Shown here one piece after another: positions 36,847-48,031 of a stretch of DNA of 64,000 bases (position 1 is its first letter; each line of letters begins with the position of its first letter). The position numbers and the translations under genes were made by a program. Below the pieces are notes generated by a model. It was not told the DNA's origin, did no database searches, and saw nothing but the letters and a program-made list of their open reading frames with translations. Source of the stretch: Chlamydoabsidia padenii (lineage: Eukaryota; Mucoromycota; Mucoromycetes; Mucorales; Cunninghamellaceae); the NCBI GenBank assembly GCA_025330725.1, contig JAIWND010000017.1:248001-312000 (forward strand), written 5' to 3'.

Positions 36847-38623
36847 ATGGCGCTCATGGAAACTTCTCATTGCCATACCAATCAAGTCAAGTCTCTTCTT
36901 CAACACTTTTATACAAAAGACTCTGTACGACCAGATCAATGGACTCGACCTCTAGCTGAAAAGAACAAGGTAAATAAAGGAAAAACAAGACAACTTTTTG
37001 ATTAACCATGTTTTTGGCATTGTCATGAAGAAAAGGGGATTTAGGACAAAGTATGGACCGGATACTGATCACTATCGACCCTTACCAATATCATTATCGT
37101 TGGAGGTAAGTAAATTGGAGGGGAAAAGGCATATGGCGCGACTAGGTTACTCAAAAGTATCGGTGTATTCACATGAAAAAAACACCTCCCCCAGGTAGTG
37201 TAGACATGTACTGATAACTGATCTTTGTAGGAATTCGCTAGCCATCACTATAGCTCTTTGCTTCCACTAGATCCAATACAATACTCTCAATCCTCAACAA
37301 GCAATCTCTCTACTACCTGGAGTTTGTCGAACTCTTCCCCTGATATGGATAATGAAGGTAAAAAGTAAGGGTCTATGGTTATTTTTTGCGCTAATTCTTC
37401 TTTTTACATTAGGACTTTTGGACTGGACATCTGATTTCCGCTCCTTCTCTCCTTCTTCTTCTTCTTTTGCACCGACTACAACACCTTATCACCACACACC
37501 ATGTCCCTTTTTGGACCACCACCAAAAACGAGACCAACATACCTTTATTAGCTACCCACCGACACTTGTCCCAACCAATACCCATTTCATTAAAAACGAC
37601 GACGAATCAAAAAGCTGGGAAATGGCATTCGACTGGTATGAAAACAATATTAGCAGCACTAACAACAACTCCAATGACATTTCCACTCGACACATTCACA
37701 GTGATAAGGATATATCTGTAGATCACAACCCAGCTGAATCGGACCAACAAGACAATTCAAGGGACAAGGATAGGACGGCACTTGACTGGACCAGGATGGG
37801 TATGGAGTTACAAGAATTGGATCAAGATAAAACTGCCATTGATGCATTTCGGAATGCGTTGGACCTCGACTCGACAATATTGGATGCTTGGTTAGGATTA
37901 GCGATCAGTTATGCAAATGAACATGAACGTGGAAAGGTGTATGACTGTTTGGAATCTTGGTTGGATAATCATAGAACTTACAGGCATCTTTACACCAGCA
38001 CGATGATGAAAGATAGACATACTATACTAGTGGATCGGTTTTTGGTAGCAGCAAGGTGTGCTCCGGGTGGTAGTGACGATGCTTCACGACTAATCGAGAT
38101 GGATGCGGATATACAAGTGATCCTGGGCCTTTTATTTCATTTGGCAGACGACACTATGAAATCAAGGGATTGCTTTAGGGCGGCTTTGGCTTGTCGACCG
38201 GAGGATCATCGTCTGTGGAATCAACTTGGATCTATTCTGATGGCTCAACCTACCTTGTATGCTTGTGCGATGGACATGTACTTGAACGCCCTTGATTTAA
38301 ATCCTCACTATATCCGTGCGCGCTACAATGTGGCTATTCTCCACATGAAGATGGCACAGTATGAAGAGGCAGCACATCATTTAACAATAGCACTTTATCA
38401 ACAATCATCATCAAGGTGTCCAACCGTCTCTTCTTCTCCCATGTGGTCCAGCCTACGCCTTGTCATGTATATGTAAGTAGAAAATGGACTGTCTCAATTT
38501 ACTCATAATGATGTCTTTTAATATAGGTTGAATTTGGATCACTTGGCCAATGCATGTAATCAATATGATTTGAAACCATTTGAACCATTCCTGAAGGGTG
38601 ATAAGAACTCAATAGACTTGTAG
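36847..38623 (+). CDS. PEX5: Peroxisomal PTS1 receptor Pex5
   Basis: Cytosolic receptor for peroxisomal matrix proteins with a C-terminal SKL signal. Exons 36847-36969, 37031-37105, 37231-37357, 37413-38472 and 38527-38623 give 493 aa. The N-terminus keeps the conserved Cys (MALMETSHCHTNQVK, then LLQHFYTKD), which in other fungi is ubiquitinated for receptor recycling. WTSDF and WEMAF are candidate WxxxF/Y Pex14/Pex13-binding motifs. The TPR domain includes DAWLGLAISYANEHE, FRAALACRPEDHRLWNQLGS, YLNALDLNPHYIRARYNVAI and MWSSLRLVMYMLNL. A hydrophobic stretch in read-through translation at 37360-37410 is intron, not a membrane segment. The exon 2 acceptor (37029-37030) was chosen because the next AG gives a stop; this joint is the least certain part. 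Confidence 0.87.
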
Positions 38624-38903
38624 ATATATTTGCATTAGACTAGTCCTTTTTTTTTTTTTAAACCAATAAATCTCAATAAAAGAAGCTTTTTTTTTTTTTT
38701 TTTTTTTTTTTAGTCCATGGAACTTTTTTTATTTCACGGATTTAGTCTGGTTGACTTTTGGATACAATAGGAATCATACTGCATAAATGATGGAAAGACA
38801 GTGGGTTTTTATTAATATGATAAGATAAAGAAAGGGGGGTAACAACTAGGGAAGTATAAAAAAAGCATTACATAACTATAATTTAAAAACTAGTCTATCT
38901 AAT

Positions 38904-40152
38904 TTATGCCACCCTACCCCTTTTCCTTGAGAGTCCCATCCAGCTATCCATAAGCGGTCGTTTCTTGATAATGGCATGTGATGATCTAGTGCAAGTTGAT
39001 CTTTTGACGGTAGGTTTCAATTTAGCTGATGTACCAAGCGAAGAAGATCGTAGTTTCCGTTTCTTGGTATTCCTCCTATTTTCCTTGTCGAGCCATTCTT
39101 GTTCTTCTCGTCGTTTCATCTCCTGGCGTAATCGAGACTTTGCCGCCGCCAGTGCCTTGGTATCCAACAATTTCGCCTCGGTCAACCCCACCCACGTATC
39201 CGCATCACTTGTCACTTCGTAATCAAACACCGAGTCCCATTCCTTTGTCGGTCTTGTCTTGTTGATGAACACCACCCGTCCTGTACGAGGATGATTGGTG
39301 TGAATCGATTTGGCGAGCTTTTTGATAAATGTCTTGAGTGCCCCGATCTTGAGCGACGTGCCCATGACGATCAACAGATCCGGTCGTTTCTTGATATCCG
39401 ATGCTTGAGCTTGTCCGATTGAATCGCCCTGAGGATGGTCTTCGTTGTAAAGCACCACGGCCGGTCGTAATGTGCCCATTGCCAATGATCGTTTGCCTAG
39501 TCGTTGTCGTTCTTTTTCGTTCGTTTCGCATCGTGGGCATGGCGGAGGTTCCCCCGATCGGAACTGGTCTTGGTACGTCGTGGAAAAGTCGTAACTGGTC
39601 GAGCATAGCGTACATGAGACCTTGTTGATTGTTCCATGCAGTTGCACCAAGTGTTGCTCCAATCCATCTTGTTCCAAACAGTCAATGTTTTGCGTGTAAC
39701 ACCGTAATAATTGGCCCTTGTCTTTCATTCCACTGATAAACTGATGGGTGGGAGTAGGTTGAGCTTTTCCAATAAGTGACTTGAGTTCTGCCATGAATGT
39801 ATAAAAGCACCGTGTTTGTTGTTCACTCTTGAATAGCGTGGCGTCAAAGAGTTCTTTGCCTTTAAGAACAGTGTCTGGATGTTTTTGCTTGACGAGGTTG
39901 TAAAGTCCATCCGAAGACCGAAAGTCCTATTAATTAATAAAAAGGATGTGTTAATGGGGGGGGGAGGTTTTTTTTTTCTGTATTATAAAGTTGTAAAGTT
40001 GAATAATTACTTACAGGAATACCACTGTTACAAGAGATACCAGCACCTGTGATGACCACTGTTTTCTTGCTACGAGAGAGACAAGCGGCTAAATCGGCGA
40101 TATGAGGATCAATTACTTCAAGTGGATCACAAGTCGAGAATCGGACTTTCAT
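38904..40152 (-). CDS. Sir2-family NAD-dependent deacetylase, Hst3/Hst4 type
   Basis: Class I sirtuin of 386 aa, two minus-strand exons (40015-40152 and 38904-39926). The NAD-binding signature TGAGISCNSGIPDFRSSDGLY spans the intron; FRSSDGLYNLVK is characteristic of the Hst3/Hst4 branch, which removes H3K56 acetylation after replication in yeasts. Catalytic region: TQNIDCLEQ, the active-site His in LVQLHGTINKVSC, and four zinc Cys (CTLC, CPRC). Then RPAVVLYNEDHP, the GTSLKIG loop and VVFINKTRPT. After residue 250 the tail is a charged coiled coil and basic segment (KKRKLR, KKRP, RKRGR) that could be a nuclear-localisation signal. Function is by homology. Confidence 0.92.
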
Positions 40153-40743
40153 CAAGGTAGGAGAGGGTTTTTAAAAGATGAGGAAGGAGATGTATGTATA
40201 AAAACAATTAGAGTAAGGGAGATGAGGTACTAGTAAGAATCGTAGGTGAATGGAAGAAAGAAGGAGGAAGAAGAAGCGCTTGGGGAAAATTAAATCGACA
40301 AGAAATGCAAAAAAAAAAAACCACTTAAACTTCCGCCAATCATGTGAGTCCATTGACGGTGACTTACAAGGTACAAGGTAATACCTTTTATTGTAATGAC
40401 AAACAGTGGCATGATGAATTCATATATCAGTTTTCGGGGGCCTTGATTCATCTACCCCCGTCAATCATTCACTGACCAAACCAAACTATTGGAGAACGAG
40501 ATTCCTCCTAGGAAAATCTAATGTCGGGATATGAAAATAAAAAGGTTAATGCAGACGGGTAATTTAAATCCCGCCAAACATACTTATGTATCATCAGAGT
40601 AGACACCCATCCATAAAGATCATTTCTACATCATTTAGTCTTTTAATCAAATACATCAAGACATCTATATTGTGTCTGTGTGTTTATTAGAGAGAGGTAT
40701 TTTGATAGGTGGTAATAAAAAGACTAGTCTAGGAGTAAGTTAT
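40153..40743. promoter_or_regulatory. intergenic, upstream of the sirtuin gene and 3' of RidA
   Basis: 591 bp. Contains TTTAAATCCCGC (40563-40574; minus-strand GCGGGATTTAAA) but 410 bp from the sirtuin start. The 300 bp next to the sirtuin start is AT-rich with nothing I recognise. Confidence 0.45.
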
Positions 40744-41418
40744 CTATTCTAGTTTTTTGGTGACAGCAATACATTCGATTTCAACAGCAACATCCTTTGG
40801 AAGACGGGCCACTTCCACACAGCTACGGGCAGGTTGATGTTGATCAAAGTACTAGTATAAAAAAAAGACTACATTAGTTCATGACATTGGATTGATTAAA
40901 TGTACCTTTGAATAGACTTCATTCATGGCCACGAATTGATTCATATCCTTCAAAAACACAGTTGTTTTCACCACCTTGTCCAAACCAGAGCCAGCTTCCT
41001 TTAATACTTCTGACATGTTGGTGATACTTTGGTGAGTTTGCTCCACAATACCACCTTCAACAATATTGCCTAGTGAAAAAGAGAGAGAGAGAGTTGTTAC
41101 AATGGCGTATTAAAAGATGAAACTGTACCTGTTTCAGGAATGACGGGAAGAGAGCCAGACGTATACACCATGTCATTCACCTTGATTGCTTGAACTAGAT
41201 ATATATATAAAAGGGAGGAAAGTTTAGTGCAAAAAGAAAGAAAGGGTATTGTTCGTCTTACCATAAGGACCAATGGCAGCCGGGGCTTTGGCAGTATCTA
41301 TATAATTGATAGAAGAGTTCGAGTCGTTAAACATGATCAACATGTATATTGATTCTAGTCACTTACGGACACGAGTTAATGTCGACATGGAGCGAGAGAA
41401 CAAGCGAGCAGACAACAT
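40744..41418 (-). CDS. RidA / YjgF-YER057c-UK114 family imine deaminase
   Basis: Hydrolyses reactive enamine/imine intermediates (2-aminoacrylate) made by threonine dehydratase and similar PLP enzymes. Minus-strand exons 41367-41418, 41262-41297, 41129-41194, 40906-41069 and 40744-40851 give 141 aa. A short Arg/Ser presequence ([16 protein letters not shown]) suggests mitochondrial targeting as in yeast Mmf1. Conserved motifs: [50 protein letters not shown], the catalytic-pocket Arg in [21 protein letters not shown]. Length is close to the family norm of about 130 plus presequence. Gene structure is fully in phase. Confidence 0.95.
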
Positions 41419-41992
41419 GATGGGTGGTCAAAATAATAAAGGTGAGAAAGTTGGGAAAAGAAGTGAGTGGGGTTAAAAAAATCGCCCCTAATTTTTTTTT
41501 TTTGAGAAAAACAATTTTGATTGGCCGACACTGTGGAGCTTGAAACAAAAATGGGAACAATTAAACAATTTTTGACAGAATGGAAATGTACCGTGGCGAT
41601 GATACTCCACACACAATCTGACTCGAGGTTATCAATGTTTCCTTGATCATGCGCTGTAAATGCCTTCATAGGTGATACATTATGTCTCCCACCCATTTTC
41701 TCATTTCAACTTTCCCTTTTTCTTTTTTCACACTCATAATCATCTATGGGTACGTTTCATTCAAGCCTAGTACTTTCCATGTCCCCTTATCAAAGGTATA
41801 TGATTGGGTTAAAGATAAAATAAGGACGGATCTGCTTTTAAAGCAACGCCCTATATCGGTGCTTGAAATAGCTGCTTGAAAAAAAAATTTGAGTGGCTTA
41901 CTTTCCTTTTTTAAAAGAAAAAAAGTGAAAAGACTTTTCCGTTTCTCTTTTCTTTCTTATATCATATTCTCATATTTATATACACACATACA
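41419..41992. promoter_or_regulatory. divergent intergenic region, RidA / NSR1
   Basis: 574 bp between divergent starts. CGGTGCTTGAAA (41857-41868) is a near-match to the motif 124 nt upstream of NSR1. A T/C-rich leader and TTTATATACACACATAC directly precede the NSR1 ATG. No gene seen. Confidence 0.5.
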
Positions 41993-42951
41993 ATGGCCAA
42001 GTCAACCAAGAAAGTCCAAGAAGAAAAGCCTGCTGATATTGTTGAATCCTCCTCCTCCGATGAAGCTTCCAGTGATGCTGAATCTGTAGATAACTCTCAA
42101 TCTGATGCCTCCTCCGATCAAGAAGGATCTGACAACTCTAGCGATGAAGAAGAAGAAAAAGAAGAAGAAGAATCCAACAAGCGTGCTGCCTCTGAAGAAG
42201 AAGAAGAAGAAGAAGAAGACAAGCCCGAAGCCAAGCGTGCCAAGGTGGAAATCAGCCGTGAAGTCAAGCCTCAATTCGGTGCCGATGGCCTCTCTCTCTT
42301 TGTCGGTCAATTAGACTGGAATTGTACCCAAGACCAACTCCGGGCCTTTTTTGAAGACAATGGCAAGACCGTGACCAACGTCCGTATCTCCATGGACCGT
42401 AACCAACGTGACGATGGTGTCAAGCGTAACCGTGGTTTTGGCTATGTGGATTTCGCCACGGCAGAAGACTTGGCGTCCGCTCGTGAATTGAATGGTACAG
42501 AATTCCAAGGTCGTAACATTCGGATAGATGATGCCACGCCTGCTCCTCGTCGTCAAAAGGATGAAAACTATAGTACTCGTACATCTACGGTGTTTGTCGC
42601 CAATATTGCTCGGTCTCTGGATGAAGCCGGTCTCCGTGAAGCCTTTGAATCGTTTGGTACCATCACCGATGTGCGTTTGCCTGTGGATCGTGAAACTGAA
42701 CAAATCCGTGGTTTTGGTTATATTCAATTCGAAACTGAAGATCAAGCTGAAAAGGCCGTCAAGGAAATGAATGGTGTGTCTGTCAATGGTCGTCCTCTTC
42801 GTACTGATTTCAGTGGAGGTCCTAACTCTGATCGTAACCAAAACAATGGTGGTGGTCGTGGTGGACGAGGTGGTGGTTTCCGTGGTAAGTTTTACATAAT
42901 TATAAAGGAGGGAAGAAGATGGAGAAGGAGAAGAAGAAGAAATACTCACTC

Positions 42952-42984
<33 letters not shown>

Positions 42985-43166
42985 TTTAGGTGGTCGTGGT
43001 GGTCGCGGTAACTTTGGCGGTGATCGTGGTGGCCGAGGCAATGGATTCCGTGGTGGCCGAGGCCGTGGTGGATTCCGAGGTAAATAGATATAAGCATCTT
43101 GACATGATCTAGTCATTAACCTTGTCTTACATTTTTATAATAGGTGGTCGCGGTGGTAGAGATTAA
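41993..43166 (+). CDS. NSR1: Nucleolin-like Nsr1/Gar2 protein, two RRMs and RGG tail
   Basis: Nucleolar protein for 18S rRNA processing and ribosome biogenesis. Exons 41993-42884, 42990-43079 and 43144-43166 give 334 aa. Order: Ser/Asp/Glu-rich acidic N-terminus (CK2-type SSSDEASSD, DNSSDEEEEKEEE) to about residue 90, RRM1 with RNP2 LFVGQL and RNP1 RGFGYVDF, RRM2 with RNP2 VFVANI and RNP1 RGFGYIQF, and a Gly-Arg tail with many RGG repeats. Exon 2 is read through by some frames to TAG at 43085-43087, giving ...FRGK; splicing at GTAAAT to the AG at 43142-43143 adds GGRGGRD, which fits the family tail better. Intron 1 contains a TTA microsatellite (42952-42982). Confidence 0.94.
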
Positions 43167-43417
43167 ACGTTTTTAAATGCATTCCCCCCTCATTCTTTTT
43201 TATATATATTATATTATTATGTACATCATCCTTTATACTGCATCTTTTTATTCATCAACCTATATTCAAACCATTAACATAGTGTAGAAACATTTGATTC
43301 AGAACACAACTACCAATAAAATATTGTATTCAACAAATTATTTGACTTTATTTGATTAATGTGTGGGTTATATTTACAATGATCATGGTACAAAGTGGGG
43401 GGGAGGGTGACTAATAA

Positions 43418-43988
43418 CTATGGGAGGTATATAGGGATATGACAAGTAAGAATGGTTTGGGGACGTTGGAGATAAGTATTATGTTCTTTGTATGGTATGT
43501 AAGTATCCAGATTAATATAGACATAAAACGCAAGACTTGCTTGATCAGTGACAACTATATATAAAAAGAAGAAGATGAATGGTTCGTAGTTTTTCCTTTC
43601 TATTTTTCATTTACTTACCACAAACAATATTAGCAGGATCGAGGTTATGACAGTTTAAAAAGTTGGCCAAATCTTCTGTAAGGATATCCACCGAGGCAAA
43701 GGTACTCTGTGCTTCTGCTGCTGTTTCGTGTCCCTCTGTAAAAATAAAAAATAAAAAGTCAGTGATCCACTGATTATGTGTGTTTTCCCATTACCTAATC
43801 TAGGATTATCAAGACCACTAAAAACAGATTCCACTTGAGCCATATCAGTATCCACCGACAATTTGAGTTGACCATTCATATTAGCGGCGATAGTCATGTA
43901 CTTGCTGAGTGATTTCATGCGATCCACCAATGGTTTTATAGATTGTAGACTGGGGAAGATGATATATGCCTACAAAAAAAGAAAAGAG

Positions 43989-44025
<37 letters not shown>

Positions 44026-44773
44026 TCCAACTTACGTGAGGATTGGCCAATACAGGTGGTTCCCAAACATGATGGAATCGTTCACTAGGATACCTATCCA
44101 CATAAAGTTCTTGTCGAGTATCAGTGATATTCCCCATCCGTGTCTAATAAAATAAAATAAAAAAGAAGAAGGGATTGATTGTATGCTATTTCGTGTCCTA
44201 GTTCCCTAGTGTCTTACCTCTAATTGCATTCGCCAGATCAAAAGCACTTGTCGATGACCGTCTTTTATCCTTTGTCCTAGATCGATTTTCGTTTCTTCTG
44301 CCTGTTGCGCTGCTTTTGTTGCACGTATAAAACTGTTAAGATCCACAGACAGATTCACTTGATTGTTATCTTGACTTTTCACCCTGTATTGTGAGAATAA
44401 GACATGCTATTCATAAATTAAATGAAAAAGTAAGAGAGAGTCCGATTAATGGTTCATAGTTTGTAGTTGTTTACAGGATCAACGTTACTAATAAGAGATC
44501 AGTGTAAAGAAGACAAGAGTGAGTGATAGTTAAAGGAAGGGAGGAGAAGTTTACCACTTACATCCAAGATCGTAGACCAGGTTTATGCTGTTGATACCAA
44601 ATGAAGCGTACTGCTTCAGGTGTAAAACAAATGAGACAAGTCGGGCCCAGTCGTTCAAGTGTGAGTGCAATTTCTACACAAAAAATAAACAGTGGTCAGT
44701 ATCAGCAGTTGAGTGGGCATTGGTACTTACTATGAAGTGCCACTGGATTGATGAGTGTTGCTGTTAGTTTCAT
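43418..44773 (-). CDS. HUS1: Checkpoint clamp subunit Hus1 (9-1-1 complex)
   Basis: Ring subunit of the Rad9-Rad1-Hus1 clamp loaded at DNA damage. Minus-strand exons are 44731-44773, 44562-44673, 44218-44383, 44036-44143, 43795-43969, 43619-43735 and 43418-43554, giving 285 aa (human HUS1 280). The fold-defining stretches are MKLTATLINPVALHKI, LERLGPTCLICFTPEAVRFI, VKSQDNNQVNLSVDLNSFIRA, ILIW-like VLLIWRMQLE, FPSLQSIKPLVDRMKSL, IAANMNGQLKLSVDTDMAQV and the C-terminal LYLP-type IPIYLP. The family is divergent in sequence, so the call rests on the two-domain order and length. Intron 4 includes a GA microsatellite (43993-44022). Divergent with DPB4, 178 bp between starts. Confidence 0.87.
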
Positions 44774-44951
44774 TGGATGGCTTTTAAGAAAGAAAGAAGA
44801 TTCAGGCCGCGCTTTGTTTTACTATGAAAATCGGCCTTTGAAAATCAAGTAAGCGCTCTTTCAATGTTTTTGCGTGAAAAAGTCACCTCCACTCTCTTTC
44901 TCTCTTTTTTTTTTTTTAAAAAAAAAAAATCTCTTCTTTTTCAATACACAA
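44774..44951. promoter_or_regulatory. bidirectional promoter HUS1 / DPB4
   Basis: 178 bp between two divergent genome-maintenance genes. Contains CGCGC, GCGCTC and a loose motif CGGCCTTTGAAA (44832-44843, 108 nt before DPB4, coding orientation). No perfect MCB (ACGCGT) or E2F box seen. Confidence 0.6.
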
Positions 44952-45611
44952 ATGTCATCCATTGAAGACCACGAATTGCCAAAAGCCAACGTCGCCAGAA
45001 TATTAAAACAAGCGGTAATATAATCTTGACAAGATCATTATAAAAAGACACAGGAACTTATTTTATATAACCACTTGATCAACACACTAGTTACCACACG
45101 GGACGGCCCTGCAAAAGAACGCGAAACTTGCAGTCAGCAAAGCAGCCACTGTATTCATTAGTTATATCACATCACTGTAAGTATATACGTAACATGGTTC
45201 ATGGGGAAAACATTAACCTTCTTTGTAATAGATCTCACGACACAGCAAAAAGCAGCAACCATAAAACGATTACACCGGCTGATGTTATGAAGGCTATGGA
45301 AATAGCAGAACTGGACCACCTCATACCTCAATTACAGATCCGATTACAAGGTAAACAATAATAGGCACTTTGGGTAATAGTGTACTTAACTTGTGTGATT
45401 TATAGAATACCAGGATTTACAAAACGAAAAAAAGCAACGTAAAAAGGACAAACAAAACGAATCAACACCAACTGGGACTAAACGGGGATTGGACGACGAA
45501 GAAGAAGACACAACTAGTAATCAGGACGAATCAAGAAAAAAAGCCAAGGATAATGGTGAAGAAGACAAGGACAATACACCAACCAGAGGGGTAGAACCTA
45601 TGGAAGAATAA
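44952..45611 (+). CDS. DPB4: Histone-fold DNA polymerase epsilon subunit Dpb4/POLE3
   Basis: Histone-fold partner of Dpb3/POLE4 in DNA polymerase epsilon and in ISW2/CHRAC-type remodelling complexes. Exons 44952-45014, 45091-45176, 45232-45350 and 45406-45611 give 157 aa. The N-terminal fold reads ELPKANVARILKQALP, LQKNAKLAVSKAATVFISYITSL, then the second helix pair TITPADVMKAMEIAELDHLIPQL. The C-terminus (about 55 residues) is highly charged, Lys/Asp/Glu-rich, as in yeast Dpb4. NF-YB and Dr1 are close relatives; KAATVFISY and LPKANVARIL favour Dpb4. Its divergent neighbour HUS1 also acts at the replication fork. Confidence 0.9.
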
Positions 45612-45788
45612 TAGTCTAGTTACAGTGTAGATAGTTTAGGGTGTTTGATTTGTTTTTAAAAAAATCTTTTTATTAAATACATATAATACAACAATACTAC
45701 TACTTGGAATAAATGTTTATGTGAAGGGGGGATACAAAAAAAAATAAAGAATCTACTTTTTTTTTTTTTTTAAGTGGGGGATGATCAA

Positions 45789-47390
45789 CTAGTTAACATT
45801 GTAACGGGGAAGTCTACCAATACAAAAGATAGCAGAACTAACCACACATAAAAATGCCGAGAGTCGGAAAAGAGAGATAGCACCATAATATTCATAGACA
45901 TAACCACCAATAAGAGCACCCAGACCTGTTCCCAAACCAGCATGTAAAGCACCCAGAATACCTTGAGCCACTGAACGTTGTTCAGGCGGGAAGAATCCAT
46001 CGATTTCACTCACCGCCGTGGCCCAAAAGATCCCAAAACCAATTCCATGTAAAGTTTGTAACAGCATGGCCAAGATGTTGGTAATGAATTTATCGGGGAC
46101 CAATAGAGTATATCCAATACATCTAATCGCAGTGGCAAAATGAGCGGCCAGTACCAGTTTGGTAACACCAAATCGTTCTGTGAGCTGCATAATAATAATA
46201 AAAATAAAAAATAAAATATTAGATGAATCCCCCCCTTTGTGTTTGTTTTCTTACCTGTTTTGCAAAACAAAAAGTCAATAGTTCCGTCACACCACCGGTA
46301 GGACCATTCCATCCAATCCAACTGGCAGGCATATGTAAATCACGACCTTGGAATAAGAATAAAAAGTAGACAATCATTGATAATGAGATCCCCAGCATGA
46401 GTGTGGTGATCAAAAAAGTGATGACTCGTACGGATCGAAACACGGAGAGAGAAGGAACATCATCTTCGAGAATATGCGCCATGGATTGATCCACAGAAGG
46501 AATTCTTGATATGGCTAGACCCAGATCGACGCCGACGGTTTCCAATGCTTCTTCTGCTTCTTCCCTTACCGAGGCCATGGAATGTGTGGTGGTGGCCTTG
46601 CAGAGATTCGAATAGGATTCTTCATCTGTCGTCATCATCGATTGATAGTTGCCACCGTACCGCTTTTCTTTACCACTAGTGCCTTGTTGAAGTTGATTAT
46701 TGTAATGGTTGGATAAAAGTCGTTCATGTTCCATCTTGTCATCTTGTTCTTCATCAAATCGGACAAGGAAGGAGAAAAAGGCAAAGGCCAGACTAGAGAT
46801 GCCTGATACATAAAACATCGCATCCAGGTTGTTTGTCATTGAGATCAATTGACCTACCAAGAGAATAGTCAATCCACAAGAGACTGAGCCCCATAATCGT
46901 TGTTGTCCTAATATAAAGGGGGTTTTTTTTTTTTAGTCTAGTCTATATTAACTTTTTCTTTTTTACCATATAAGATCTTGTTTGGTCCAAGTATTTTCAT
47001 CACCGCACTGTCCACCAAAGACACATTAGGAAGACTGAAAAAGGCATAGGTTAAAGCAAATGTACTAGTGAGCATGACCAAAGTAGATCCAGAGAGTTGA
47101 TAGCTTTGAGAAGCAATCGCATGACCGAGCATCATAATCCCTGTCACCGCCGTTCCACCAATCAATGCAGTCAATCCCATCACAGCACCATGAATTTTAG
47201 GTCGCTTGTCAACAACAATCGTCCACAAAGGACAAGCAGCAGTTTGTATAAAAGGAGCAATGGCAAGAACAAATCCGATTTGGTCAGATGAGAAGCCCAG
47301 AGCATCATGATAGTATAGAGGAAGATAAGGTGGTGCTGCCGATAACAAGGCAAACACACTAATGTATAAAAGTTTGCATAACAAGTACAT
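45789..47390 (-). CDS. MFS transporter, MFSD6/MFS_1-like
   Basis: Twelve-TM major facilitator of 490 aa. Minus-strand exons 46967-47390, 46255-46907 and 45789-46184. The start MYLLCKLLYISVFALLSAAPPYLPLYYHDALG has no cytosolic tail before TM1, typical of the MFS_1-like group related to the nucleoside-H+ symporter and MFSD6. IGFVLAIAPFIQTAACPLWTIVVDK gives the cytoplasmic loop; a charged central loop of about 90 residues follows (VRFDEEQDDKMEHERLL). The second half carries WIGWNGPTGGVTELLTFC and HGIGFGIFWATAVSEIDGFFPPEQRS, the latter typical of this family. An earlier in-frame start would only add an intron-like leader. Substrate unknown. Confidence 0.82.
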
Positions 47391-48031
47391 TTTGGGTTTA
47401 AGAATAAAACAAAAGTGAAAGAAAAAGAAAAAAATTGAAATGTGGTATTTATACCAATGTCCCAAAAAAAAACATTCAAACACCGACACATTCACTATCA
47501 TACAAAAGGTCTTCCGTTATTTTTGCTTTATACGGTATTCCCATTAAAAGGTGTAACTTGACGGTTGTTTATTTGTTTGTTTCATCATCATCATCTATTC
47601 GTTGGGTAATTAACTGACACACGGATGTTGTTTGAAAGGGTAGGGAAAATCGACAAACTATAATTGAGTAAATAACTAATCTTATAACAATCATCGAATG
47701 AAATCGGTATTACACAATTGATATCATACGTAATTTCATTATGATCTTTTTCTTTTGGTTTCTCAAGCAAGGTTATCTATTTATTTTTGAAACACTAAAT
47801 GTGCAAGTGTCATCAAAAGCGGGGGGGTAGATTTAGGATTGATAGGCTCCTTTATCTTATGCATAATCAGTCCGCCATCATTCACATACACAAGACTTTA
47901 TCAAAGTGACATCAATGGTTTATGATCTTGATTTGATCAAAGTAGTGTTCAGGGCAGTGGTTTTTTTCAAACCCCGCCGATAAAAATTGCTCGAGTCATG
48001 AACGTTCTACTTTTCTTTCTTTCTTTTTTAA
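47391..48031. promoter_or_regulatory. divergent intergenic region, MFS / SRP72
   Basis: 641 bp between divergent starts. Motif TTTCAAACCCCGC (47965-47977) sits 54 nt before SRP72 but in opposite orientation to it. ATTCAAACACCG (47474-47485) is a loose copy 83 nt upstream of the MFS start, in that gene's orientation. No gene seen. Confidence 0.5.
47965..47977 (-). promoter_or_regulatory. GCGGGNNTTRAAA motif near SRP72
   Basis: Reads GCGGGGTTTGAAA on the minus strand, 54 nt upstream of the SRP72 ATG. The one clear exception to the orientation rule. Confidence 0.45.

Noticed and set aside
37045..37105. Acceptor TTTAG/GACAAAG for PEX5 exon 2
   Set aside because: It gives a stop eight codons in with the phase-0 donor; the AG at 37029-37030 keeps the frame open.
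37358..37412. Transmembrane-like segment in read-through translation of the PEX5 region
   Set aside because: It is bounded by GTAAAA and CATTAG, and removing it joins NEG to LLDWTSDF in phase, so it is an intron.
43080..43087. NSR1 stop at TAG 43085-43087 (unspliced end)
   Set aside because: GTAAAT...TAATAG is a good intron and splicing adds a typical GGRGGRD end; kept as an alternative only.
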